Positions 21,585 through 32,263 of a stretch of 64,000 nt of DNA are shown piece after piece. The stretch is from positions 36,499,001 through 36,563,000 of the forward strand of contig NC_056428.1 of assembly GCF_905147365.1 (NCBI RefSeq). Reading direction: 5' to 3'. This stretch comes from Aricia agestis. Lineage: Eukaryota > Arthropoda > Insecta > Lepidoptera > Lycaenidae. The position numbers and the translations under genes were made by a program. Under the pieces are notes generated by a model. The model was not told the origin of the DNA, ran no database searches, and saw only the letters and a program-made list of their open reading frames with translations. Every line of letters begins with the position of its first letter. Position 1 is the first letter of the stretch.

Positions 21585-21913
21585 TTAAGGTCGCAAAATA
21601 AACACATCAATGTAAGCACCTGTCATCACCTCAACGGGCAAGGAGCTGCGACGAGGCAAGTTGGCCTTGTCTGGGCCCCCGTAAGTGGACTTCAGCCACT
21701 GCTGGCAGGTGACTATGGCGCTGGGCTTCCGTCGGCCCCCGTTCACGCTGTGGCGCAGGGCCCCAAGCGCGGCGAGGCCCCGGAGCTCGGACGGGGCCTC
21801 GTTCACGGGGGCCGAGCCCCGGCGTCGCGACCAAGACTCCTTGCTGGATAATGTCCGTTTCAGCAGCTGCGGAATCGCTGACGTCACTTCGCGCATCTTC
21901 TTCTCCTTTGGCG
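21585..21913 (-). CDS. PDE7-like last exon and stop
   Basis: Begins TPKEKKMREVTSAIPQLLKR after acceptor gatttttag and stays in phase with the previous exon. Contains RRRGSA and LPRRSSL. The frame ends YIDVFILRP-stop. The last 15 residues are less certain, because an alternative donor (gaggtgatg) could splice to a further exon; no such exon was seen. GC-rich compared with its surroundings. Confidence 0.8.
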
Positions 21914-22208
21914 CTAAAAATCAATCCAGATTATAATATCCTACTAATATTATAAAGGCGAAAATATGGTTCTAAATTCTTCTGGGTTTTTCATAAGTTT
22001 TTGGTGCATTTTGTAGAACTTTCGTAATTTGAGTTGGTTGCCAAACTCGGGTCGGTTACACAATTTTCGTTTACTTCGTTGCTACGAATTTATGCCAGTA
22101 CTTGCAGTCTTGCACCTACTTGGAGCCATATTTGAGCTCAAATGTCTCATATATTTGTTACAGTTACAGTGTTATGGAATAAATTCCAATGAAATTAATT
22201 TTACTAAA

Positions 22209-22242
<34 letters not shown>

Positions 22243-25200
22243 GATCTACATTATCCGACATGCTATAACGGACGCCTAGCTACTTAATTGCTACGTTTTT
22301 TCGCGTCGCTGAAAGTCGCTCGTGTAAACGTTATCTAATAGTTGGCGTCTATTAATAGATTCATGATAAATTGAACGTGAGCTAGCCCCAGTCATCATCC
22401 TTTAGGCGCTTCAATATTAAACTCAGCGGCGCACAATGTCAAATTGTTGATGCCTAATTGGAACATGGAAATAGCTTCTTGAGAGAACTTGATTCTGCGA
22501 AGCGGTGCTTTAGTAAAAATATGTAACATTGAGTATTGTACAGCATAATGCGCTCTAGTGCTGCAATTGGAAAATATATAATTTATATAATAAATAGACA
22601 CAAATTGTGATACTCACTAAATGCGACCACATCAGTTGGCATGGACTTTCGGCGGCGAAGCAGCGAGCTGTCGGACACGAACGGGCCAAGCTGCACGGAG
22701 GTCAAGTTCTCCCTCAGCTGACTCCCAGCAGTGGCCGACTCCCTGCGCCCCGACCTGAACAGCGGGTCCAAATTCTCCTTCTCCAGATTCCGGGAACAGT
22801 CAGTTACATCTACATTATTTTCAGAAGCGTCATCGTTTTCAGTCTTATCGGTATCATTTTTCTTGAACATACTACTGAGCTTCCCCTCCAGGATGCCCGG
22901 GTCGAATTTCAGTGCGAAATCAGTCTTGCAGCGGGGCGGGTAGATAGCGTCCTCGTTGCTGGTGTGGAGCGGGCGACAGGCCAGCGCGTGGCTGCGGGCG
23001 GTGGTCTCGAGGGGCGGGAAGGTCTGCTGGCGGATGAGCTTCCACGACCCACCGTCTTTCAGAACCGTGTTGAGTCTGGTCGCCTGCACGGGCGTGGTGA
23101 TGGACGCGATGGAGGAGTCGGGCAGTAGTTTTTCAGTGCTGAGCACCTTCTCGGCGGCATCCGTCTCGCAGTGGCCGCGGACGCTGAGCTGCGAGTGGAT
23201 GGACCGCTCGCTGCCCATCGGACTCATCTGCCTGAGCCTGTTGTCGACGGCTAGCGAGTCACGACTCTTCTCCCTGCTCCTGAACCGCGAGTCCTGGAAC
23301 ACGTTGAGCGGCACCGAGAATCTCCGGAGCTGCTCCTTGAGCCCGTTGGGCTTGGTGGGATTGAGCGAACTGCGCCGCAGCGGCAGCAGCAGCTCGGAGC
23401 TGTCAGACACGTACGTGCCGGAGCACGTCTCGAGATCGTCATCTACCATATCGGCGTCCGATATCTCAGTCTTCGTCTCTTCGGCCATCTCCTCGGCGAC
23501 CAGGGTCTCCCATTTGCGTTGATTGTACAACAGATTCTCGAGCATCTGAGATGAGAGGTCGTTCTGAAGGAATCTGTGCCATTCCTTTATGAGCGGTGTT
23601 ACTACGAACTTGGAGAAACCTGAAATTAAATCTGTAATAAGCATCGTTTTACGAAATACTGAGTGACGACAAATTGTTTTTGTCACGAAATGATAAATGG
23701 CTCGGTTACGTAGACTAGACTACAGGTGTAAACAGTATAGTCTATTACTTTAACAGTTGCGAAGTAACACACCTTCCTAATTTATTAAGTAGCTTATTCG
23801 GCTAATGTAACTATATCCACAACTAGCCCTTTTCGTCGCAACATTATTAAGGTTACCTAAGCTTGTTACTGGTGTAAAATAAAAGAATCATATTAATAAT
23901 CATTCGACTTTACTCGAGCTAGATTCAGAAATACAATGCTGCAAATATTTATTGAATTCAAAAATATCAAATAAAACTTAAAATTCAAAACTGGTCACGG
24001 GTAAAGTGCAAATGGAAATAAGTACTCAGCTCGAACGTTCATATAAAATCGAAATTCTTGTCACTCCGCTCGCGTATATTGCATTTTAAAAGCTTCTTTT
24101 ATCGACAAACAGCTTAAAATAAGTTACGGGCAATATTCAATATTTATAAATTGAGTTTCATTCCATTTTGTAAGCAAACCGGCAAGTTACTCAATCGTCG
24201 ATCCTTTTGCTGAAATTCCGTTTTTGCTTCAAGTTTAAAATGTTTTTAATTAATCCAAACTTATTGGAAGTTTTTAAGGTTTACTACTGAATTTTTTCAG
24301 GGAAGGTCATAAGAACAATCCAGTGAGCAGTTTGTTAGAACTTTATTAATTAAGAGATGCGATGAAAAACACTTAAGTAAGACGCTGTATTTTAAAATGA
24401 AATTCTCAAGTTACAATAGAAGAAATATAGAATTGAAGGTTCCCGTAAAATCAGCAAACATTTATAAAATACTAGCGGCCCGCCCCGGCTTCGCACGGGT
24501 GGACATTGATTTTTAAATAATTTATTTTGATAATAATTAATGCCATGAGTAAAATAAAGGCATTTAAATGTAGTCCAAAAACATTTCAAGATTTTTTAAT
24601 AAAAAAATGGTTATTGTGCCTCACTCAACATAGATAGGTATAGTGTGTCGCGGACTTTTTTGTAGATATTTAAAAGATCTACAATTACTTAGAACATTTT
24701 ATGGTTCTATCTTTTATAGTTTAGGCAGCGTACGCGAAAAAAGTAACATTTCTGGTAGATTTTTTACACCTTGCGTCCGAAAATCCCAAATATCTTACGG
24801 AACCCTATTTTTTTTCCAAAATAAAATTTAGCCTATGTTCAGCAGAATTAATGTAGGATTCCAATGGTAAAAGAATCTTTCAAATCGGTCCAGTAGTTTC
24901 GGAGCCTATTCAAGACAAACAAACAATCAAATCTTTCCTCTTTATAATAGTAGTGTAGACGTAAAAAATTCGCTGATAACACTGAATTTCAAGACCTCTC
25001 ATGAATTGGGAAGTACTAATATAGCTTAGCTAGCTATATTAATATTTATTATAATTAATAATAAGTATTATTTCAATTATCCTTGGTGCGAAAAACAATA
25101 CAAAAATAGCAAAAAAAAGAATATGGCCGCATAGACGGCCCTAAATTAAATAAATTAAAAAAAATTGCTATAGTTCTTCAATAGCGTATCAATCAATTTC

Positions 25201-25784
25201 TTCGATGGTACTGCTACTATGGATGGATATAAAAGTTGATTCCTAGGTAGACGGCGCGCGGCGGTCCTAAGTAATTTGGTCGCGTTGTCTCCATCCGACC
25301 GATCACAGCTAACATTGAATTGACACAATCCGATCAAATGACGTAGGTCCGTCGACCGCCTATGAATCAATTTCATCCATGGTACTATCAGAGAAGTTGA
25401 TTCCTATGCAAATCGGGGACCTAAGTAGTTTGGTTGCGTTACGTCAAACCCAGCTGACAGATCACAATTAACATTGAATTGACATATTCGACCAAAAACC
25501 GTCTGTCAATTGCATAGGAATCAACTTCCTCGATGGTACATACCCGTCTGTATCTTCGGTATGGACGTGGTGTGCCGGTCGCACAGCGCCGTGACGGGCA
25601 GGTTCAGCTTCCTCTCGTAGTCGCCTTGGCGGAAGAACTCCTCGCAGACCTTCAGGCTCCATTTGCGGCTGATCTCCCAGGGGCGGCAGGGGTTGGATAT
25701 GTCGGCGCATTTCAGAGCGATCTGCAGCACCAGATGCCGGTGGTCCTTGTTCCGCATATCTAGGGTGTTATTGTCGAGGTACGT
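21585..25784 (-). CDS. Cyclic-nucleotide phosphodiesterase, PDE7-like, last three exons
   Basis: Exons 25544-25784, 22618-23619 and 21585-21913 join in phase and encode 523 residues to a TAA. Residues 1-80 and about 50 of the next exon are the C-terminal part of a class I phosphodiesterase catalytic domain. HRHLVLQIALKCADISNPCR, EEFFRQGD, LCDRHTTSI and IQTGF match PDE7 better than PDE1, 4, 8 or 9. The Asp of CADISNP is the conserved metal-site Asp and the Gln of IQTGF the invariant purine-binding Gln. PDE7 enzymes hydrolyse cAMP. The remaining roughly 390 residues are a long Ser/Arg/Asp-rich tail that mammalian PDE7 lacks, with six RRxS motifs. The N-terminal half with the HNxxH metal motif lies upstream and was not found. 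PDE7 is my assignment from remembered family sequences; the superfamily is certain. Confidence 0.88.
22208..22242 (+). repeat. GATAAT microsatellite
   Basis: aataataatgataatgataa and onward: about five GATAAT/AATAAT units in the PDE7-like intron. Confidence 0.7.
22618..23619 (-). CDS. PDE7-like exon: end of catalytic domain and long tail
   Basis: Completes the split Gly (GFSKFVVTPLIKEWHRF), then runs 333 codons. After about 50 residues the catalytic fold ends and a low-complexity tail begins, rich in Ser, Arg and acidic residues. RRxS motifs occur as LRRSSL, LRRFSV, GRRESA and RRRKSM. Acceptor tttaatttcag, donor gtgagt. The long single exon is unusual for this family. Confidence 0.9.
24472..24959 (-). 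mobile_element. Helitron-like element, minus orientation
   Basis: Read on the minus strand it starts TCTACACTACTATTATAAAG and ends gaagccggggcgggccgCTAG, followed by T. The GC hairpin before CTAG is typical of Helitron 3' ends. 488 bases, non-coding. Confidence 0.65.
25165..25541. mobile_element. GTACTATC-family repeat cluster abutting the PDE7-like splice donor
   Basis: Two partial units, each with an attgaattgaca core and tgattcctatg/cataggaatcaacttcct inverted ends, run up to gatggtac at 25,541. The next bases are the donor of exon 25,544-25,784. Confidence 0.6.
25544..25784 (-). CDS. PDE7-like exon: catalytic core
   Basis: 80 codons plus one base. Begins TYLDNNTLDMRNKDHRHLVL and ends SIPKIQT(G). 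The minus-strand acceptor is tgttccag and the donor gtatgt. An inverted-repeat element of the GTACTATC family starts within a few bases of the donor. Confidence 0.92.
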
Positions 25785-26063
25785 CTGGAACAATGAAAGA
25801 AAATGTTTTTTTATTGTTTAAAAGAGCGAGCCCCTTGGGCCTAGACTCTAGAGTCTAGAGTCTATGGGTATGGTTTTGTAACATAAATTGGCTATACAAT
25901 AAACAATATGTAGTCAGTACAAACACCAATATAAAAATATAAGTATAATATGAATCCCATCCCATGTATCCAATGCTAACATAAATTTTGTGTAAAAAGG
26001 ACTTTGTAAACATATTCTTCTTAAAGAGTTTTCCCGTTCTTGCAAGACCAATATCAAATAAAT

Positions 26064-26350
26064 AACACCTTCATAGTTTAGTGGTTTAGAGTCAGTTCTG
26101 GGGGTCGTGAGTTCGATTAGTGAAGCAAAAAAAATATGCTAGGCATCTGATTGTCTGACAAAAAAAAAGATGCATGAAAAGGGCGTTCTCGAATCTCGCA
26201 CATATTATCTAACCGGTTTTATCATATTTTTATCTATCTCACTTCATTATTAAATTTACGAACTTTTCCTAACTTTATAGGTGAGAGACTATTCCTGTGT
26301 ACTGCGCACACACTCGGAAACTACAAAACAACTCCTGACAACACTTTACT
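26064..26350 (+). mobile_element. Degenerate tRNA-derived SINE
   Basis: catagtttagtggtttagag and gtcgtgagttcgatt are decayed A and B boxes; gtgtactgcgcacacactcg matches the body of the intact SINE at 62,063-62,424. Interrupted and mutated. Confidence 0.6.
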
Positions 26351-27097
26351 TATGACAATATAGATGCTTAGTAAAAAATCTAAGCTTCATCTACCCTACC
26401 GACCTATTCAGCACAAATTCAACGATATGTTCTTAACAAGTCTAGTATGCTGATAAAGCGGATATAGAGTGGAAGCAATACGACGCTTCCTCCGGAAGTG
26501 GCTTTGTGCGAGCTTTATGACCTTATGGCCATAAACTAACTTCTGGATATCGTTTTAAAATGGCCGTCTTTGTGGGTTTAAGAGTTGTATTGGATAGTAT
26601 TTTCTCTCTTTGAGGAGTCTTTTGAATTACCTTAACAAAGATTGGTTCTAGTAATAATATTCTTGGTTTACATAGAATTTCCTGGCTTGGAAAACAGAAG
26701 TGCATTTCTGGTTAACCATTTCCATTTATGCTTTTAGAATTTACCAATGATATTTTGGGTATTAGATATCAAGGCTATTGCTCGTAATCCTAGCCCGCAC
26801 ATTATTTTTATTATTTGTGTGAGTTTTTTTATCAAGGACATGGCTGAGATACACTACTGCAGCGGTTCTTAAACTTTTTGGTGGCGGAACACTTTTGAAA
26901 AGCAACATTTTTACGGAACCCCAAAATAAAGGAAAAAGTTTGAGCCACTGCGGCAAGAAGTGAAATATACATTTAAACAGATTTTGCACCGAAAAACATT
27001 GAGTAGTAAAGTGACTCCATGCTGGCGGCTGATGACATTCCTAAAAAAAATCATGAATCGGTCGCGGAGCCCCTGTAAGTGTCTAAACACATTATCC
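26351..27097. other. No gene recognised
   Basis: AT-rich. ggttcttaaactttttggtg near 26,873 resembles a hAT-type terminus, and cggagcccctgtaagtg near 27,065 could be its partner, but no target duplication was confirmed. Otherwise nothing. Confidence 0.3.
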
Positions 27098-27249
27098 CAA
27101 ATTTCCGCGGCGGAAATTCCGCATGATTACGTCAGCAATGTCAAACGTGCATACAATAAAACGCGACGGAATTTCGGGATGGCGTGTCATCGGTAATTTA
27201 AAATACATTGCAGGCGGAATCATGCCGAACTTCCGCCGCGGAAATTCGG
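27098..27249. mobile_element. MITE with AATTTCCGCGGCGGAA ends
   Basis: Left aaatttccgcggcggaaatt; right the inverted cttccgccgcggaaattcgg, with similarity over about 35 bases. About 152 bases in total. Confidence 0.7.
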
Positions 27250-27811
27250 CATAGTGTGTGAGTCCCAACTCCCGAGGCTACGCGGCACACTTTGACTATT
27301 GCATAGTATGATGGGGTCAGGGGTAAGCTTTGGTTTTTCTGTTATGATATTCTAATCTACTCTCTTTCTGAATACCATACCTACTAATGGTTAACGTTCT
27401 ATAGGATTTGGCCCAGTCAATATTTAAACCAGGTCAGCATTTTTGTGGAAACGTATAATCCATAGCCAGGTTTACGAGATTACGTGGGTATTGGTTAAAA
27501 AATAGATTAAACCTGGCCGCTTCTGTGTGCTCAACCTAGTTTCACGGCTTCCGAATGTATGATTGAGTACAGATCCGATGCTGATATCATAGTAGAAATA
27601 TCATACAGTAGAGTAACTCAGCTGTGATCTTGAAATCATACTCGATCATCATAAACCTTTGCGAGCTTGCGACGTTGAATATGAAAAATTATTTAAAATT
27701 ACTTTAAGTTTTATTGTTTTCCTACTTCAAGATATCTTAAATCTAATAATATTAACCTTAGTTTATATAAAACTAGCTGTCCCGGCAAACGTTTCTTTGC
27801 CATATAAAGTA

Positions 27812-28341
27812 CTAGCTGTTGCCCGCGACTTCGTCCGCGTGGACTTCAGTTTATAGCGCGCGATGTCAACAAAATTGGTGTGAAAAGCTTTTATAAAAAA
27901 ACCCTGGTACCCCTTAAATTAAAACACCCAAAAACAGCAGCTGCTGTGAAGTGTGCACTGTGTGTGTGTCATAAAGTACTGAGTTATTTAATAACGTAAC
28001 AAAGAAATAACAATCGAAAACATCGAAAATCTAATGTAAGATGATACCACCTCTTATAGAAAGACCTTTAAGTAAGCGTCAGCGCGATGTAGGAGACGGC
28101 ACGGCGCCATCTATTATGATTTTTTGGAACTAACTTAATTTGAACAAATTTACGCATTTTCACCCCCTTACAACCCTTTTTTCCAGTTAAAAAGTAGCCT
28201 ATGTAAAGGACATCAGGCTTCAGACTATCTGTGTACAAAATTTCATTACAATCGGTTCGGTAGTTTTGGCGTGAAAGCGAGACAGACAGACAGACAGAGA
28301 TACTTTCGTATTTATAATATTAAATATAATATTAGTATGGA
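27812..28341 (-). mobile_element. Nested Helitron-like element with CAGA repeat
   Basis: On the minus strand it starts TCCATACTAATATTATA and ends with hairpin gcggacgaagtcgcgggcaa then cagCTAG. It sits exactly between A and T of the outer element and made no duplication. Contains a short gacagacagacagaca run. 530 bases, non-coding. Confidence 0.8.
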
Positions 28342-28500
28342 TAGTACAGATAGTAAAGAAATAGATTTCACCCGTATTATTTTATTGAAGTTTAATAAAT
28401 AAGTATGTCACCATGGCAACGTCCATCGCTATCTCGTCGCACAAACAATGGTCGCCGTCAGTCTCGAGTTGTAATAATTTACTATTATTTATTGGGAAAT

Positions 28501-29591
28501 AAAACGAGCGAATAAAAAATTACTTTGCGACTGATGATGAACATACTGTTTTAATAACATGAGCGGTATTAATTTGACTAAGCGAAAAATAAACTAAACT
28601 AACGACTAATATTGATTTATAATAAAAATGGGGGCAGGGCGATGAACCGTTGCAGTCAGGTGAGTTGGGCGGCGGACCAATACGACTTTTTTGGGTTAGG
28701 TTAGATGCCTTACCCATCGTGGTTATTTTTTTGTAAACTACCCAGAAGTATGAGCCCCGCGTAGCGGGGCCCCGTCGAATCATAATTGAAGCCAGTTGTT
28801 TTTTTTTTTGGTACAGATCGCCATTAAAATTTTACCCATTTCTTTGACGTTCCGTTAAGGATTATAATTTGTGTAATTTATTGATGATTTTTATATATAA
28901 GCGGGGTTTACCCCTCTCCCCCCTCCTCCCCTGCCCCCCTAAATCGTTGCGTACGATTCTAAACTTTTACCGTTATATAATTTAAGTATCTACAAATAGA
29001 ATAATACATATTTTGGGATCATCAAATCAAAGTATGAAATCCCTTCTATCTCTGTTAGCTACCTCTTTTTTTCACATATAAAATTGTTGTTCCTCTTATC
29101 CAAATGAAGCTACTCACAAAAAATTTGCTTGATAGTAATAAAAAAAAATTGTTCTATCCCTGTCCGTAATAGTTCCTAAATAAAAGTGTTTCATCAAATA
29201 GTTATTTCATATTCAATTTTTTTGTTTTAATGTATCCTCGTTATACTCTGCTCATTAGTGTATTTTTCAAAGTGGTTTTTGGTATTCGAAACACTTCATT
29301 TAAGATAAAATGCCGCTCAGTATAAAAATTACATTTGCCAAATATTGAAAAAAAAAGCAGGACGTAACGTTGACACTCAAACAGATATTAGGTCGCTCAA
29401 AAATTATAAAGCTGCTCATTTTGTATTTTAAGTAACTCAAATAAAAAATTTCTAAGTTGCTGTTCAGTTAATTTCTCGTCACTCACTCTCAGTCGCTCAA
29501 ATAGTAATTCTATAACCCAAATTTAGTAATTTTGAGACCTAAAACTGTAATTTTCAGTCACTCCATTAAATACTACCCTAATTTATTCAAC
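28501..29591. mobile_element. Unclassified 1.1-kb insertion in the outer Helitron-like element
   Basis: Absent from the paralogous copy at 40,018-40,022. Includes the gagccccgcgtagcggggcc hairpin at 28,753 and an AT-rich right half with repeated gctcaaa words. No open frame of interest. Ends are approximate. Confidence 0.5.
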
Positions 29592-29961
29592 AAATGCACT
29601 TATCAATATAAAAAGTATAAAATCGTAGCCGATTCTCAGACCCACTGAATATGCATATAAAATTTGGTTAAAATCAGTAAAGCCATTTCGGAGGAATACG
29701 CGGCCTAACATTGTGACACGAGAATTTTATATATAAAAAGATATCACGCTAATATGCGCGCCTGATTCGAGCGTCTACTGAGATGGAATACTGTTTATTT
29801 ATATTCTGTGCTGATATTGTATTTTTAGGTTATGTTATCAGATAATTAACACCTCCTCGCCCTCAATACACTATTATGCTTAAAATTTTCGACGAAAGAT
29901 TTGTTAGACAGATACACGAAATATTTTATGCAAAACTTAAAGAGGTATAGAATCGTTTTTT

Positions 29962-30382
29962 CGGGTTTCGTACCCAAAGGAAAAAACGGGACCCTATTAC
30001 TAAAACTTCGTTGTCTGTCCGTCTGTCTGTCTGTCTGTCTGTCAAGCTGTAAGTATCTCAAGATTGTTTATATAAAAAACATTAAAAACAAAATAATATT
30101 AACATTTAAGGTGGGGCTCCCAATTCCCATACAACAAACGTGATTTTTTTTGGCCTTTGTTGCTCAATATCAGTAATGGCAACAGGTAGGCACTTGAAAT
30201 TTTTACAAAGGCCTTAGATATAGTGTACTTAATTGAGTTACATATTTATAATAATAATATTTAAATAAAATTCAAATTTAAGGGGGGTTCCCATACAAAA
30301 AAAACACAATTTTTGGCCTATTTTTGCTCTATAACGCTACGGAACCATTCGTGCGCAAGTCCGACTCGCACTTGGCCGATTA
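29962..30382 (-). repeat. CGGCCAAGTGCGAGT family element, minus orientation
   Basis: Ends on the plus strand with gactcgcacttggccgatta and begins ggtttcgtacccaaaggaaa. Carries a gtctgtctgtctgtctgtct microsatellite at about 30,013-30,043. Non-coding. Confidence 0.75.
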
Positions 30383-30417
30383 TTATTTGTTAATTTCTGT
30401 AAGTACTATTAGGGTCC

Positions 30418-30618
30418 CCGCAGACTTACAATTTCAAGTTGACCGACTAAATCGTATAGTATGACTGTTAGCTATGGCGGCTTATGAGAGCTCGCACATT
30501 GCATCCAACTAAATTGTACAACTTTTAGTTGGATGCAGTGTGCGAGCTCTCATAAGCCGCCATAGCTAACGGTATACTATACGATTTAGTTTGTCAACTT
30601 GAAATTGTAAGTCTGCGG
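30418..30618. mobile_element. Palindromic MITE
   Basis: About 97-base arms starting ccgcagacttacaatttcaa and ending with the inverse, with a short loop around 30,515-30,522. The arms differ at only a few positions. It can fold into one long hairpin. Confidence 0.8.
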
Positions 30619-30631
30619 TGACACTTAGAAA

Positions 30632-31005
30632 AGTCGATTCATAGGAAGACGCCTGACCATAATGTCAAACCTAGTCGACAGATCTCAACCTTAGAGTATA
30701 CATTAGCAAGCTATAGAGCGCGCGCATCGCTTGTTCCCCGTTGTGCCGATCGTAAGCAGAAGTTCTATAGATACTTGTCAAACGTATAACGCAAGTCTAG
30801 TGATGTTCCAAGCGCCATCGTTTGACGCTTATAGGAAAATATGTTCACACTCGTGCTTACAGTTCATACCTTGTTAGAAGCACTCTATAGCTTGCTATAA
30901 TGTATACTCTATGATCTCAACATTGAATTGACATACCGAATACCCAGAGTCCCAGAACAAAAGGGGTCCGCCATCTGCCTATGAATCAATTTCTTCGATG
31001 TACAT
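30632..31005. mobile_element. GTACTATC-family MITE split by a nested element
   Basis: Outer ends agtcgattcataggaagacg and tgcctatgaatcaatttctt. The interior attgaattgaca core is broken by the insertion at 30,690-30,912. Confidence 0.6.
30690..30912. mobile_element. 223-bp element with 9-bp target duplication
   Basis: Flanked by gatctcaac on both sides (30,681-30,689 and 30,913-30,921). Ends cttagagtatacattagcaa and its inverse with small gaps. A duplication of 8-9 bases suggests hAT, Mutator or Merlin-type insertion. Confidence 0.75.
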
Positions 31006-31082
31006 TATTCACGAAAGCTTTTAATGTAGTTTTATCACAGACGGAAATACGCGTGAAAAAGAACCACATCCGTACCGACTAT

Positions 31083-31291
31083 TCATACTTTACTACTACT
31101 AAAATCATAAATTCGAAAGTGTGTCTGTCTGTCACCTCTTCACACCCAAACCGTTGAACCGAATTTGCTGAAAGGCATGGAGATACTTTGAGTTCAGGGA
31201 ACGGATACAGGATACTTTTTATCCCGGAAAAATGTACGGTTCCCGCGCGAAAAACGAATTTTCGCGCAACGGAGTTGTGGGCGTCATCTAA
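31083..31291 (+). mobile_element. Helitron-like GTCT repeat element
   Basis: Contains gtgtgtctgtctgtcacctc, the conserved caaaccgttgaaccgaattt, an aaaaatgtacggttcccgcg block, and an end near gtgggcgtcatCTAA. Same family as 45,791-46,023, 52,081, 52,504 and 62,436. Confidence 0.65.
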
Positions 31292-31677
31292 CATATTATC
31301 TTCTAATTTAATAAGTAATTAGCATGCCTATTCCCTGTATATTTGTCATAAGACTCTTCTAACGCAATGGGAGTGTCGAAATGTTTTGAAGAGACCTGAA
31401 TTAGAATGCGTCGATACCGTTTTTCATCGTATTGATTGTTGTTACAAAAAATTCAGTCGCACACGACGGCCGATGTCGCAAGCGCTAAAAATATTAATGT
31501 TAAGGAGTGTTTGCTTGTCCCACTTTTGTGTCAGTTCTTCAAGCAAACTGTTCAATTTATCATCATCGTTTTCACGTTCCTCAGAAAGGTTAAATTAAAC
31601 AGAGTTTATGAACCAAATTTTTTGGAAACTGCTTTTAAGCTTTTTAATACAATATAGTGGGAGCAGTTATGAAGTTG

Positions 31678-32144
31678 ACCTTTAAAAATTGTATTAAGCT
31701 TTGAGCTTCATCACATATGTTCCTTAAGTGATTCTAAGCATTTTCAGTCCGGGGAGCAAAACGAAACATGCGGCTAGCGGGGGAGAGGGGGGGTTCAAAT
31801 ATGGCCGCCACCCGGTCTCTTTAAAAAAAATCTATCCTCGTCCTGGTGACTACTAGGATAAGATTGGTATCATTTTCGTATAAACCAAAGACGTAGAATC
31901 TGTTTCTGATATTAATTATACTAAGTTTCATAGTAATTTTACCAGAAAAACGTAAAAATGTGAAAATCTCACTTGGAGATTTTTGCTTTAAGAGCTCATT
32001 ACTTTTATATAGTGCTTAAAAATATCATACAAAAAATACTATAATATACCAAATTTTATGCAGATTCTAAATATATACACTTTTAAATATCACCTTCTAC
32101 AAAAAGATGCTAAAAAAATTAATAACCGCAGCGCGGGAAGCTAC
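31678..32144 (+). repeat. Left terminal inverted repeat
   Basis: Runs from acctttaaaaattgtattaa to the gcgcgggaagcta block. Similarity to the right repeat stops abruptly after that word. Confidence 0.8.
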
Positions 32145-32263
32145 ACTCGCGCTAGGCGGGTGTGGCTGCCCTCGCTACGGTTGTTTTTTTTTTTTTTGCA
32201 AAACATGCTTACTTTGTGAATAAGTTACACGAATCAATGTTTTTTTTATATAAAATAATTTAA

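Larger units (their letters stand above)
27773..29741 (-). mobile_element. Helitron-like element carrying two nested insertions
   Basis: On the minus strand it starts TCTTTTTATATATAAAATTC and ends gccgggacagCTAG|T. Its own sequence is in three pieces (27,773-27,811, 28,342-28,500, 29,592-29,741) that together match the uninterrupted 300-bp copy at 39,866-40,165. The gaps hold a second Helitron-like element and a 1.1-kb insertion. Confidence 0.8.

Noticed and set aside
22607..23522. Plus-strand frames of 173 and 188 codons
   Set aside because: They are shadows of the minus-strand phosphodiesterase exon, which has homology, matching splice phases and codon logic.
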